DNA of 64,000 nt from Mesorhizobium loti (GTDB taxonomy: Bacteria > Pseudomonadota > Alphaproteobacteria > Rhizobiales > Rhizobiaceae), in NCBI GenBank assembly GCA_014189435.1, contig CP050293.1, positions 997,001-1,061,000 of the forward strand. The letters run 5' to 3'. Below are positions 16,358 to 25,993 of the stretch, one piece after another (within the stretch, counting starts at the first letter, position 1; each line of letters opens with the position of its first letter). The translations under genes were made by a program, and so were the position numbers. Below the pieces are notes generated by a model. The model worked only from the letters and a program-made list of their open reading frames with translations. It had not been told where the DNA came from and ran no database searches.

Positions 16358-16528
16358 GAATGTGCATGACTGCTGTATATTAGCACAATCGAATGTAATT
16401 GTATGCGAGGAAGCACCCAATCCCGGCATGGCGGCATGAACTTCGCAGCAGCCGTCGGAGAGGTTCCATTCATCGACGATTTGCTTGCCGCCCTGCCGCT
16501 GCGGGCCTTCGGACTGCCGGTGATCCGC

Positions 16529-18337
16529 CTACAAACCCTGGCCGTGCCGCCAGCACGCGATCCGGTGGCCGGCTGCGACCTCCATGGCGGGTGGTTCCGC
16601 CTTTCGGCACTCGGGCAGGACCAGGGGGCAGCGGTCGGCGAAGGCGCATCCCGTGTGCGGAATGCCGGCTGCCTCGATCCCGGCTGGAGCGGATAGTTTC
16701 GGCTCGGCCTCATCGGAGGACGCTGCCAGAATCAGGGCTGTGTAGGGGTGGTTAGGGCCGCGAAAAATCTGGTCGGATGAGCCGGTTTCGACGAGGCGGC
16801 CGCGATAGAGCACGCCGATCCGGTCAGCCATGTAGCGCACCACCCGGAGGTCGTGACTGATGAAAAGGTAAGTGGTGTCCTTGTCGCGCTGCAGGTCGTT
16901 GAGCAGGTTGAGGACGGTCGCCTGGACGGAGACGTCGAGCGCGGAGGTGGGTTCGTCGAGCACGACGACCTTCGGCACGCCGGCGAAGGCGCGTGCGATG
17001 GCCGCCCGTTGTCGTTGGCCGCCGGACAGCGAGCGCGATTTCTGCTCGGCGGTAGTGCCGGCGAGGCGAACCGAGGCCAGCAGGTCGCTGACGCGGGCTC
17101 TCACCTCGCTGCGGCGCAGGCCGGCGAGCCGGCGCAGCGGGCGGCCGAGGATGCGGCCTATCCGCTGGCGTGGGTTGAGCGTGCGATCCGGCGACTGGAA
17201 GACCATCTGCACGTCGCGCCGTTCGGCAAGGTTTCTCTTCTCAACGCGCGGCGCGACCGTCCTGCCGAACAGCTCGACCGATCCGGCGTCAGGCGTCTGC
17301 AGGCCGGTAACGATCCGTGCCAGGGTCGACTTGCCGGAACCGGACTCGCCGATCAGCCCGAAGGTTTCGCCCTGGCCGATGTCGAGATCGATGCCGTGCA
17401 GCACTGGCTGGCCGCCGAAGGCGTGGCTGATGCCCTTGCAGGCGATCGCGATCCGGCGTTCTGTTGGTGCGCCGGCATCCTCGGCCCGGACAGACTGGGG
17501 CGACGGCAGGCCGTCCGCCTCAGCCAGTCTTCCATCCCGCTTGGTGTAGTTGAGCGCCGGGATCGAGGCGATGAGCGCCTTGGTGTAGGCGTGGGAGGGG
17601 TTGTCGAAGACATCGCCGGCGGCGCCGCTTTCGACGACCGTGCCCGCCTGCATCACCGCCACCCGGTCGCAGGAGCGGCGGATCATGTGGATGTCGTGGC
17701 TGATCAAAAGGATGCTGGTTTTGTGATCCTTGCGCAGGTCATGCAGGATGGCGATGATCTCGGACTGGACGCTGGCGTCGAGCGCCGTCGTCGGCTCGTC
17801 CAGCACCAGCAGCGATGGATCGAGCGCAATCGCAATGGCGATGTTGGCGCGCTGCTGCATGCCGCCAGAGAGTTCGTGCGGATAGAGCTCCAAAACCCGC
17901 TCCGGATGGGTGACGCGGACACGGCCCAGCAGTTCGGCGGCACGGTCGCGCGCTTCGTCGAGGCGAACCGGGCGGTGGCGCATGATCGTCTCGGTGATCT
18001 GGCGGCCGATCGTCATGCTTGGATTGAGCGCCGCGCCCGGGTGCTGGTAGACGGCCGCGATGTGATTTCCCCTGAGCTGGCGCAGCTGCTCGGCGGAAAG
18101 GTCGCGGATTTCCCGGCCCTGGAATTCCAGCGCTGACGCCGCGAGGTGGGCGTTCTTCGGCAGATATCGCAATATGGCGAGCGCCACCGAGCTTTTGCCC
18201 GATCCGGACTCGCCGACCAGGCCGAGCGCTTCGCCTTCGCCAATGTGCAGCGACACGCCGCTGACGGCGGGATGCGATCCCTTGCGCCCGTCATAGGCGA
18301 TGGACAGCTGGTCTACGTTCAGAACCGAGGAGGACAT
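16529..18337 (-). CDS. Peptide/nickel-type ABC ATPase, DppD-DppF fusion
   Basis: A 602-residue protein with two full nucleotide-binding domains in tandem. Domain 1 has Walker A GESGSGKSS, signature LSGGMQQR and Walker B LLVLDEPTTALD; domain 2 has GESGSGKST, LSGGQRQR and VVVLDEPTSALD. It ends with the Opp/Dpp zinc-ribbon-like segment CAFADRCPLVLPEC. It would drive the permeases encoded at 22354-24197, but it is transcribed divergently from them. ATG 18337 starts the conserved domain; an ATG at 18403 is also in frame and neither has a strong ribosome-binding site. Confidence 0.9.
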   Translation of the reverse strand: MSSSVLNVDQLSIAYDGRKGSHPAVSGVSLHIGEGEALGLVGESGSGKSSVALAILRYLPKNAHLAASALEFQGREIRDLSAEQLRQLRGNHIAAVYQHPGAALNPSMTIGRQITETIMRHRPVRLDEARDRAAELLGRVRVTHPERVLELYPHELSGGMQQRANIAIAIALDPSLLVLDEPTTALDASVQSEIIAILHDLRKDHKTSILLISHDIHMIRRSCDRVAVMQAGTVVESGAAGDVFDNPSHAYTKALIASIPALNYTKRDGRLAEADGLPSPQSVRAEDAGAPTERRIAIACKGISHAFGGQPVLHGIDLDIGQGETFGLIGESGSGKSTLARIVTGLQTPDAGSVELFGRTVAPRVEKRNLAERRDVQMVFQSPDRTLNPRQRIGRILGRPLRRLAGLRRSEVRARVSDLLASVRLAGTTAEQKSRSLSGGQRQRAAIARAFAGVPKVVVLDEPTSALDVSVQATVLNLLNDLQRDKDTTYLFISHDLRVVRYMADRIGVLYRGRLVETGSSDQIFRGPNHPYTALILAASSDEAEPKLSAPAGIEAAGIPHTGCAFADRCPLVLPECRKAEPPAMEVAAGHRIACWRHGQGL

Positions 18338-18526
18338 GGGACTTGAAACCACTTTCTTCCAGCGCCGCCATCGAGGGCAATCGCTTCCGCTTTCGCAATG
18401 CATTATCTCTATAAAATTACTCGGATTAAGCCGGAGCGCAATCTACCTTTCTCGCATCAGCAGAGATTGTCGCCGCTTGCTGAGGCAGCGCGACGGTCTC
18501 CGGAGCAGATCTGGAAGGAGGCCTTC

Positions 18527-19885
18527 ATGGCTCGAGACCATATGATCCTCAGCGCTTTTTTCTTCAACCCGCAGGGCGATCATCGGATGTCGTGGCGGCA
18601 TCCGCGGGCACCGGGCCGGGAAGTGCTGGACTTCGAATTCTACCGCGATCTTGTGCAGGCGGCCGAGCGCGCCAGGATCGACACCATCTTCGTCGCCGAC
18701 CACGTGTCGATCTGGGATTCGGTGAAGAGCGGCGTCGCCCACTATGCCAATGCCCGCCTCGAACCGCTGACGCTGCTGTCGGCGCTGGCCGGCGTGACCA
18801 AGCATATCGGCCTGATCACCACGGCGTCGAGCTCCTACAGCGAGCCCTACAATGTGGCGCGCATGTTCGCCTCGCTCGACCATATCAGCAAGGGCAGGGC
18901 GTCGTGGAACGTCGTCACCTCGGCGATGGACGAGGAGGCGCGCAATTTTGGCCGCGACGGCAATATCGAGCATGCGTTCCGCTATGAGCGCGCGGCCGAA
19001 TTCCTCGATATCGTCAAGGGGCTGTGGGACAGCTGGGAAGACGAGGCGCTGCTGATCGACAAGGCGTCGGGCTATTTCGCCGACCCCGACAAGGTCCACG
19101 CAATCGATCACAAGGGCAAGCATTTCAAGGTGCGCGGACCGCTCAACGTCTCACGGCCACCGCAGGGCCATCCGCTGATCGTCCAGGCGGGCTCGTCCGA
19201 GGACGGCAAGAACTTTGCCACCGCCCAGGCCGATGCGCATTTCGCCATCTACAGCACGAAGGAAGACGGCATCAAATATCGCCAGGATATCAACGAGCGT
19301 CTCGCCCGCCACGGCAGGCGGCCGGAGAGCTTCAAGATCCTGCCCGGCATCCTGCCGATCGTCGCCGGCTCGGAAGCGGAAGGGCGGGAGAAGCAGGAGT
19401 ACCTGCAGACATTACTGCCCGACCAAGTGGGCATCGACCTTCTGTCGAGCTGGAGCGGGCTGGACCTGTCGCTGTTCCCGCCGGACGGGCCGCTGCCGCC
19501 GCTGCCGGACGAGAGCACGTTCAATGGCGGGCGCACCTCGCTCAACCGGGTCAAGCAGTGGACGAAGCAGAATCTCAGCCTGCGCGAGATCGCCCGCAAG
19601 CTCGCCAACAGCGGTTCGGTGCCGACCGTCGCCGGCACGCCGGTACAGATCGCCGACCAGTTGCAGGACTGGTTCGTTTCGGGTGCCGCCGACGGCTTCA
19701 ACCTGATGTTCCCGCTGCTGCCCGAGGACTGGGTGAACTTCGCCGAACAGGTTGTGCCGGAGCTGCAGCGCCGTGGCGTGTTCCCGACCGAATACGCGCC
19801 GGGAACGCTGCGCGACCGTTTCGGCCTGGCGCGGCCCGCCAACCGCTTCGCCGAGCAGCGCGACAATGCGCGCGCCGTGTCCTGA
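18527..19885 (+). CDS. LLM-class flavin-dependent monooxygenase (NtaA/SnaA/DszA family)
   Basis: A 452-residue two-component FMNH2-dependent monooxygenase of the luciferase superfamily. The family opening is visible (ILSAFFFNPQGDHRMSWRHP), with ADHVSIWD near residue 57, SPFN-like TTASSSYSEPYNVAR near 100, and RASWNVVTS near 125, all typical of NtaA/DszA members. ATG 18527 has GGAAGGAGG 5 nt upstream; the open frame extends 129 nt further without a better start. It acts in the cytoplasm with a separate flavin reductase, which is not seen here. It opens a transporter operon, so it likely oxidises the imported organic N or S compound. Confidence 0.88.
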   Translation: MARDHMILSAFFFNPQGDHRMSWRHPRAPGREVLDFEFYRDLVQAAERARIDTIFVADHVSIWDSVKSGVAHYANARLEPLTLLSALAGVTKHIGLITTASSSYSEPYNVARMFASLDHISKGRASWNVVTSAMDEEARNFGRDGNIEHAFRYERAAEFLDIVKGLWDSWEDEALLIDKASGYFADPDKVHAIDHKGKHFKVRGPLNVSRPPQGHPLIVQAGSSEDGKNFATAQADAHFAIYSTKEDGIKYRQDINERLARHGRRPESFKILPGILPIVAGSEAEGREKQEYLQTLLPDQVGIDLLSSWSGLDLSLFPPDGPLPPLPDESTFNGGRTSLNRVKQWTKQNLSLREIARKLANSGSVPTVAGTPVQIADQLQDWFVSGAADGFNLMFPLLPEDWVNFAEQVVPELQRRGVFPTEYAPGTLRDRFGLARPANRFAEQRDNARAVS

Positions 19886-19899
19886 CGGGGAGACCAATC

Positions 19900-20675
19900 A
19901 TGACCGTCGCACCAAGATTGCAGCCGCGCGAAGCGACCGCTCCGCAGCTGGTCAATGTCCTGCACAGCCCCAAGCGCGTGCGCGTCAAATTCGGCGGCCG
20001 CACCATTGCCGACAGCCGCAACGTGCTGGTGCTGCGCTGGATCACTTCCTGCCGATCTATTTCTTCCCGCCGTCAGCGGTCGACCCATCGGTGCTGAAGC
20101 CTTCGCTGCATCGTGAGCCGCATCCGGTCGGTGGCGAGACCGCCTATTGGGATATCGACAGCGGCGACAGGCGGAGCGCCAACGCAGCGTGGTCCTTCGT
20201 GTCGCCGCCGGATGAAAACCTGTCGCCGCTGGCCGGGCGCATAGCCTTCACCTGGAAGGCCGTCGACCAGTGGTTCGAGGAGGAAGAGGAAGTCTTCGTC
20301 CATGCGCGGGACCCGTATGCACGCATCGACGTGCTGCAAAGCTCGAGCCATGTGCAAATCTGGTTCGACGGCGAGCCGATCGCCGACAGCCATCGCCCGG
20401 TGCTGCTGTTCGAGACGCATCTGCCGACGCGTTTCTATCTGCCCGCGGAAGACATCCGGCTGGAGCGGCTGAGGGCGTCCGTCACGACGACGCGATGTCC
20501 CTACAAGGGCATCGCCTCCTACTGGTCCGGCCTGCTGCGCGACGGTTCGGTGCGCCCGGACATCGCCTGGAGCTACCGCGATCCCATCGAGGAAATGCCC
20601 AAGATCAAGGGCCTCATCGCCTTCTATCCGCAGGCCGTCGACCGCATCCATCTCGACGGCGAACCCGTCGCATAG
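19900..20675 (+). pseudogene. DUF427-domain protein, frameshifted
   Basis: A duplicated DUF427 protein of about 257 residues. The first frame runs from ATG 19900 through KRVRVKFGGRTIADSRNVLVLRW and stops at 20097. The continuation, DHFLPIYFFPPSAVDPS, lies in the next frame and runs to 20675 through a second DUF427 unit (HVQIWFDGEPIADSHRPVLL). Adding one G in the TGG/ATC junction at 20038-20041 would restore one frame reading LRWDHFLPIYFF. This is a 1-nt deletion or a sequencing error. The gene lies between the monooxygenase and the binding protein. The role of DUF427 is unknown to me. Confidence 0.75.
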
Positions 20676-20708
20676 ATTTCAATCTTCATTTCAGAGCAGG
20701 GGTTTAAC

Positions 20709-22346
20709 ATGACCAAACGCAGAGATATCGACGCAGTTCGCAACCTGTCGGGGGGCATCTGGAATGTCGCCGTCGACGAATATCAGGGCGGTTTTCTCAA
20801 GCGCCGCGATCTCCTGAAATACGCAGCATTGCTCGGCCTGACCGGCTTTGCCGCCTCGCAGGGGCTGGGAGGCGCACGCGCTGCGGCCGCTGCTGGCGGC
20901 ACGGTCCGTGTCGGGCTCGGCCAGCCGACCAAGGCGATCGATCCGGTTTCGGTCACCGATCCGGCCAGCATCGGGGTGATCAGCCAGGTCGGCGAGTATC
21001 TGATCCTCGACGATCCGAAGGACGGGCTGCAGCCGAAGCTCGCTCTGTCCTGGGAAGCCAACGAGACGGCCAGCCGCTGGACCTTCAAATTGCGGCCAGG
21101 CGTGAAATTCCACGATGGCCGCGCGGTCACCGCCAAAGACGTTGTGGCGAGCTTCGAGCGGTTGGTCGATCCGGCCAGCGGCTCGTCGGCCTTGTCCGCC
21201 TACAAGGGCATCTTGTCCAAGGGCGGCGCCAAGCTGGTCGACGACGAGACGGTCGCCTTCGATCTCGATGGTCCCAATAGCAACTTCCCCTTCTATGTCT
21301 CGTCCGACGTCTACAATGCGGTCATCCTGCCGGCCGACTATGCCGGCGATTTCGAGAAGAACTTCAACGGCACCGGCCCGTTCAAGCTCGAATCCTTCCG
21401 TCCCAAGCAGGGCGCCAGCTTCGTGCGCAATGAGGATTACTGGGGCGACAAGGCGCTGCCCGATCGGGTCGAGATCAAGTTCTTCGACGACGAGCAGGCG
21501 CAGGTTCTTGCGCTGCAGGCCGGCCAGCTCGACGTCATCCCGAGCACGACGCGCCTGGAGCTGGCGATCGAAGGCAATCCCAATTTCAAGCTGCTGAGCG
21601 TGCAGGCAAGCTCGCATGACCAGGTGCATCTCAGGACCGACCAGGCGCCGTTCACCGACAAGCGCATCCGCCGCGCGCTGGCGCTCACCATCGACCGCGA
21701 GGCGATCGTCAAGGGACTGCTGAAGGGCCGCGCCATCGTCGGCAACGACACCCCGTTCGCGCCGATCTTCCCCTCGGCCGATTCATCGGTGCCGCAGCGC
21801 AAGCAGGACATTGCCGAGGCCAAGCGCCTGCTTGGCGAGGCGGGTGTGCCCAACGGCTTCGAGGTGACGCTGACCACCGAGCGCGCCTATGACATTCCCG
21901 ACTATGCGGTGATCATCCAGAACTTCGCCAAGAAGGCCGGCATCGACGTCAAGCTCAATGTCCTGCCGCAGGATGCCTATTACGGCTCGGCGACCTTCGG
22001 CAGCTCGCCCTGGCTGGATTCGGTGCTCGGCATCACCGACTACGGCCATCGCGGCACGCCCGACATCTTCCTCAACGCGACGCTGAAGAGTTCGGGAGCC
22101 TGGAACGCGGCGCATTTCAACAACCCGGCCTATGATGCGCTGCTGCTCGACTACTCGAAGGCGCGCGACCTCCAGGCGCAGCGCCTCGCTGCCGGCAAGA
22201 TCCAGACCTTGCTGCTCGACGAGACGCCGGCGATCATCAGCTACTTCTCGCAATACAGCCGGATCGTCAGCTCCAAGGTCGAGGGCGTGCGCTTCACCGC
22301 GATTTCGCATCTGCTGCTCGACCGCGTTTCCTTCGTCCAGGCATGA
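20709..22346 (+). CDS. Peptide-type ABC transporter substrate-binding protein (SBP family 5)
   Basis: A 545-residue family 5 extracytoplasmic binding protein. The N-terminus has a long lead-in and a twin-Arg segment (KRRDLLKYAALLGL, residues ~35-50), which suggests Tat export. Family motifs include WTFKLRPGVKFHDG near residue 120 and RRALALTIDR near 320. It captures a peptide-like or other medium-sized solute and passes it to the two permeases that follow 7 bp downstream. The flavin enzymes on either side suggest a xenobiotic-like or organosulfur ligand, which is inference. Confidence 0.9.
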   Translation: MTKRRDIDAVRNLSGGIWNVAVDEYQGGFLKRRDLLKYAALLGLTGFAASQGLGGARAAAAAGGTVRVGLGQPTKAIDPVSVTDPASIGVISQVGEYLILDDPKDGLQPKLALSWEANETASRWTFKLRPGVKFHDGRAVTAKDVVASFERLVDPASGSSALSAYKGILSKGGAKLVDDETVAFDLDGPNSNFPFYVSSDVYNAVILPADYAGDFEKNFNGTGPFKLESFRPKQGASFVRNEDYWGDKALPDRVEIKFFDDEQAQVLALQAGQLDVIPSTTRLELAIEGNPNFKLLSVQASSHDQVHLRTDQAPFTDKRIRRALALTIDREAIVKGLLKGRAIVGNDTPFAPIFPSADSSVPQRKQDIAEAKRLLGEAGVPNGFEVTLTTERAYDIPDYAVIIQNFAKKAGIDVKLNVLPQDAYYGSATFGSSPWLDSVLGITDYGHRGTPDIFLNATLKSSGAWNAAHFNNPAYDALLLDYSKARDLQAQRLAAGKIQTLLLDETPAIISYFSQYSRIVSSKVEGVRFTAISHLLLDRVSFVQA

Positions 22347-22353
22347 TCGCCAC

Positions 22354-23313
22354 ATGCTGACCGGCCGCATTCTATCAGCGCGTGTGGGCACACTCCTCCT
22401 CACGCTGTGGCTGGTCAGCATCCTGGTGTTCTTCGCCGGGCAGGTTCTGCCCGGCGATGTCGGCCGCGTGATGCTCGGGCCGTTTGCCGACGCTCAGGCG
22501 GTGGCGGAACTGAACAAGCGGCTCGGCGCCGACCAGCCGGTTTTCGTCCAGTACTGGCTCTGGTTCAGCAAGGCGGTGACCGGTGACTTCGGCACCTCGC
22601 TGTCGATGCGCGGGCCGGTGGCGCCGTTCGTGCTGGAAAGCCTCAAGCGCTCTGCCGCCCTTGCCAGCATTATCCTGCTCTTTCTCGTTCCGCTCGGGGT
22701 TGGCGCCGGCGTCATCGCCGGTCTCAATGCCGGCCGCTTGATCGACCGGCTGATCGTCATGGCGGGCGTTTCCTTCGGCATCGTTCCGGACTTTGTCTCC
22801 GGCCTGATGCTGCTCATCGTTTTCGGTCTGTGGCTGAACTGGTTCCCGATCTCCGGCGTTGCGCCCGATGCCGCGGGCTTCTGGACGCATGGCTATTATC
22901 TGATCCTGCCGGCGCTGCCGCTGGTGCTGAACCTTGCCGGCTATATCGCCCGGATGACGCGGGCAGGGGTGATCGAGGCGATTGCCGCCGATTACACGCG
23001 CACCGCCGTCCTGAAAGGGCTCGAGCGGCGCGAGATCATCTTTCGGCACGTGCTGCGCAATGCGCTGACGCCGACCATTGCGGTACTTGCGACCCAGACC
23101 GGCTACATGCTTGGCGGGCTGGTCGTGATCGAGGCGCTGTTCGGCATCCAGGGGCTCGGCAATCTGGTCCTGAATGCGGCCAAGGCCCGCGATTTCCCGA
23201 TGCTCGAGGCCGGCGTGCTGGTGATGGCGGCGATCTTCGTGCTGTCGGCGGCGGCAGGCGACCTCGTGCTGGCGCTGCTCGATCCGCGGCAACGCCGCCG
23301 GACCTCGCCATGA
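22354..23313 (+). CDS. Peptide-type ABC transporter permease (DppB type)
   Basis: A 319-residue six-helix permease of the DppB family. The opening LLTLWLVSILVFFAGQVLPGD, seen as LVFFAGQVLPGD, is the family N-terminus with the LPGD motif, and the EAA loop appears as YTRTAVLKGLERREIIFRHVLRNAL (key part: LKGLERREI, HVLRNALTP). It follows the binding protein by 7 bp and its stop overlaps the next start. Confidence 0.9.
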   Translation: MLTGRILSARVGTLLLTLWLVSILVFFAGQVLPGDVGRVMLGPFADAQAVAELNKRLGADQPVFVQYWLWFSKAVTGDFGTSLSMRGPVAPFVLESLKRSAALASIILLFLVPLGVGAGVIAGLNAGRLIDRLIVMAGVSFGIVPDFVSGLMLLIVFGLWLNWFPISGVAPDAAGFWTHGYYLILPALPLVLNLAGYIARMTRAGVIEAIAADYTRTAVLKGLERREIIFRHVLRNALTPTIAVLATQTGYMLGGLVVIEALFGIQGLGNLVLNAAKARDFPMLEAGVLVMAAIFVLSAAAGDLVLALLDPRQRRRTSP

Positions 23314-24197
23314 CGGATCTGGCGGAGTTTCCCGCCCCGAGGCGCGCTGTCGCCGGCTTTCCGGCAGTGCGCAGAATTTGCAAGGCTTTCGCCGCACTGC
23401 CCCCATCGGTCGTGGTCGGATCGCTGCTGCTGCTGTTCTGGGTCGTGTGCGCAATGGCAGGCAACCTCTTCGTTCCCTACGATCCCTATGCCGAGGATTT
23501 CCTCGCCATGCTGACGCCGCCCGACGCTCTGCACTGGTTCGGGACCGATCAGCTCGGCCGCGATGTGCTGTCCCGCATTGTCGTCGGGTCGCGCGACATC
23601 TTGCTGGTTGCGCCGCTGGCGACGCTGGCGGGCGTCGCCGCCGGCAGCATCATCGGCCTGGTGCTTGGCTATTTCGACGGCCTGGTCGATGCCATCGGGG
23701 CGCGGCTGCTCGATACACTGATGGCGTTTCCGTTCATCGTTCTCGTCACCATGACGCTGGTGGCGATCGGCCCGTCGAACCTGACCGTCATCCTGGTGAT
23801 CGGCATCGCCTACGCGCCGCTGGTGGCGCGCACCGTTCGCGCCGCCGTGCGCGAGCAGAAGGAGCGCGACTATGTCAGCGCCGCCCGGCTCGGCGGTGAG
23901 GGGCCGCTTGCCATCATGTTCCTGGAGATCCTGCCCAACATCAGGGAAACGATCCTGATCGAGCTCGTGACAAGGTTGGGCTACGCGTTCTTTTCGATCG
24001 CGACGCTGAGCTTTCTCGGCCTCGGCATCCAGCCGCCATCGGCAGATTGGGGGCTGGCCGTCGCCGATGGCTATGGCTTCCTGACCGGCGGCAAATGGTG
24101 GGTCGTCGTCTTCAATTCCGCGGCAATCGTCTCGTTGGTCATGGCGACCAACCTGATCGCACAAGGCATCGGCGCCTTCGAAAACAGCGATGCATGA
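23310..24197 (+). CDS. Peptide-type ABC transporter permease (DppC type)
   Basis: A 295-residue DppC-family permease: N-terminal OppC segment with the HWFGTDQLGRDVLSRI motif near residue 72, then five membrane helices and an EAA loop (ARLGGEGPLAIMFLEILPN, near residue 195). ATG 23310 overlaps the preceding TGA by 4 nt. With the DppB-type protein it forms the channel energised by the divergently encoded fused ATPase. Confidence 0.9.
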   Translation: MTDLAEFPAPRRAVAGFPAVRRICKAFAALPPSVVVGSLLLLFWVVCAMAGNLFVPYDPYAEDFLAMLTPPDALHWFGTDQLGRDVLSRIVVGSRDILLVAPLATLAGVAAGSIIGLVLGYFDGLVDAIGARLLDTLMAFPFIVLVTMTLVAIGPSNLTVILVIGIAYAPLVARTVRAAVREQKERDYVSAARLGGEGPLAIMFLEILPNIRETILIELVTRLGYAFFSIATLSFLGLGIQPPSADWGLAVADGYGFLTGGKWWVVVFNSAAIVSLVMATNLIAQGIGAFENSDA

Positions 24198-24261
24198 GCC
24201 TTGATCGGGCGTGTCGAAAAATCTCTTTTGCATTGAAGCCTGACGCGCATCCTTATATCGC

Positions 24262-25290
24262 ATGGCTATGAAGAAAATCGGTTTCCTGTCGTTCGGGCAC
24301 TGGACGCCCTCGTCGCAATCGCAAGTGCGCTCGGCATCGGATGCGCTTTTGCAGTCCATCGATCTGGCCGTCGCCGCCGAGCAGCTTGGCGCGGATGGCG
24401 CCTATTTCCGCGTGCATCACTTCGCCCGCCAGCTCGCTTCGCCGTTTCCGCTGCTGGCGGCCGTCGGCGCCAAGACCAGCCGCATCGAGATCGGCACCGC
24501 GGTCATCGACATGCGCTATGAGAATCCGCTCTACATGGCCGAGGATGCGGGTGCGGCCGACATCATCGCCGGAGGCCGCCTGCAGCTCGGCATCAGCCGT
24601 GGCTCGCCGGAGCAGGTGATCGATGGCTGGCGCTATTTCGGCTACGCGCCGCCGGAAGGCAAAAGCGACGCCGACATGGCGCGGCATCACGCCGAGGTCT
24701 TCCTCGAGACGCTGCGCGGCGAGGGGTTCGCACAGCCCAATCCGCGGCCGATGTTTCCCAATCCGCCCGGCCTCTTGCGCCTCGAGCCGCATTCGGAGGG
24801 CTTGCGCGAGCGGATCTGGTGGGGCGCGGCCACCAACGCGACGTCGGAATGGGCGGCGAAGCTTGGCATGAACCTGCAAAGCTCGACGCTCAAATTCGAC
24901 GAGAGCGGCAAGCCGTTCCATATCCAGCAGGCCGAGCAGATCCGCATCTATCGCGCGGCCTGGAAGGCGGCCGGCCACAAGCGCGAGCCGCGCGTCTCGG
25001 TCAGCCGCAGCATCTTCGCGCTGGTCGACGATCGCGACCGTGCCTATTTCGGGCGCGGCAATGAGAGCCGCGACCAGATCGGCTTCATCGAGGAGAACAC
25101 CAAGGCGATCTTCGGGCGCAGCTATGCCGCCGAGCCGGATGTGCTGATCAAGGAATTGGCGCAGGACGAGGCGATCGCCGAGGCCGATACGCTGCTGCTC
25201 ACCGTTCCGAACCAGCTCGGCGTCGACTACAATGCGCATGTCATCGAGGCGATCCTGACCCATGTCGCGCCGGCGCTGGGCTGGCGTTGA
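24262..25290 (+). CDS. Luciferase-like flavin-dependent oxidoreductase
   Basis: A 342-residue LLM-class protein of the single-domain F420/FMN type, distinct from the NtaA-like enzyme at 18527. MKKIGFLSFGHW, FRVHHFARQLASPFPLL near residue 52 and LQLGISRGSPEQVIDGW near residue 112 are typical. Two ATG codons (24262, 24268) are possible. It lies 64 bp after the DppC-type gene and is the last member of the importer operon or the first of the next. It probably oxidises the imported substrate or an intermediate. Confidence 0.85.
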   Translation: MAMKKIGFLSFGHWTPSSQSQVRSASDALLQSIDLAVAAEQLGADGAYFRVHHFARQLASPFPLLAAVGAKTSRIEIGTAVIDMRYENPLYMAEDAGAADIIAGGRLQLGISRGSPEQVIDGWRYFGYAPPEGKSDADMARHHAEVFLETLRGEGFAQPNPRPMFPNPPGLLRLEPHSEGLRERIWWGAATNATSEWAAKLGMNLQSSTLKFDESGKPFHIQQAEQIRIYRAAWKAAGHKREPRVSVSRSIFALVDDRDRAYFGRGNESRDQIGFIEENTKAIFGRSYAAEPDVLIKELAQDEAIAEADTLLLTVPNQLGVDYNAHVIEAILTHVAPALGWR

Positions 25291-25331
25291 CGCCGGATCG
25301 ATCGAGGCGGAGTGCTCCAGGGAGGTACACC

Positions 25332-25976
25332 ATGCCAAAGAAAGCCTTGATCGCCTGGGGCGGCTGGGAGGGCCATACGCCGGAGCAGAGCGCGAATATC
25401 GTTCGGAACCTGCTTGAGCGGAACGGGTTCGACGTCACGCTTGGCCAAGGCACAGAGATGTTCGCCGATCCGGCGCTTGCTTCCTTCGATCTCATCGTGC
25501 CTGTCATCACGATGTCGACGATCGAGAAGACCGAGTTGCAGAACCTGACGCTTGCCGTTCGCGGGGGAAGCGGGCTCGGCGGTTTCCATGGCACGATGGG
25601 CGACAGTTTTCGCAACGAGCCCGACTATCAGTTCATGACCGGCGGCCAATGGGTCGCGCATCCCGGCGATATCATCGACTACACGGTCGCCATCACCAGA
25701 CCGGATGATCCGATCACAAAAGGCGTCAGTGATTTCGCCTACCGGTCGGAGCAGTATTACATGCATGTCGACCCGAGCAACGAGGTGCTGGCCACGACCA
25801 TTTTCACCGACGCGCATTTCCCGGGGATAGGCGGCGTTGTCATGCCGGTCGTCTGGAAGCGTCGCTACGGGGCCGGAAAGGTCTTCTACAGCGCTCTCGG
25901 ACACAATGCCGACGAGTTCGCGGTCCCGGAAATGGCCTTGATTGTCGAACGGGGTCTCATCTGGGCCGCCCGCTAG
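25332..25976 (+). CDS. ThuA-like glutamine-amidotransferase-fold protein
   Basis: A 214-residue ThuA-domain protein. KKALIAWGGWEGHTPEQSANI at the N-terminus (key part GGWEGHTPEQ), GGFHGTMGDSFRN near residue 80 and GRGRVFYSALGHN-like GAGKVFYSALGHNADEF near 185 are family features. ATG 25332 has a GGGAGG site 7 nt upstream. The fold is class-I amidotransferase-like but the Cys nucleophile is absent, and the reaction of ThuA-family proteins is not settled. It sits between the luciferase-like gene and an aldehyde dehydrogenase on the same strand. Confidence 0.85.
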   Translation: MPKKALIAWGGWEGHTPEQSANIVRNLLERNGFDVTLGQGTEMFADPALASFDLIVPVITMSTIEKTELQNLTLAVRGGSGLGGFHGTMGDSFRNEPDYQFMTGGQWVAHPGDIIDYTVAITRPDDPITKGVSDFAYRSEQYYMHVDPSNEVLATTIFTDAHFPGIGGVVMPVVWKRRYGAGKVFYSALGHNADEFAVPEMALIVERGLIWAAR

Positions 25977-25993
25977 GTTCTGAGGACACGAGC

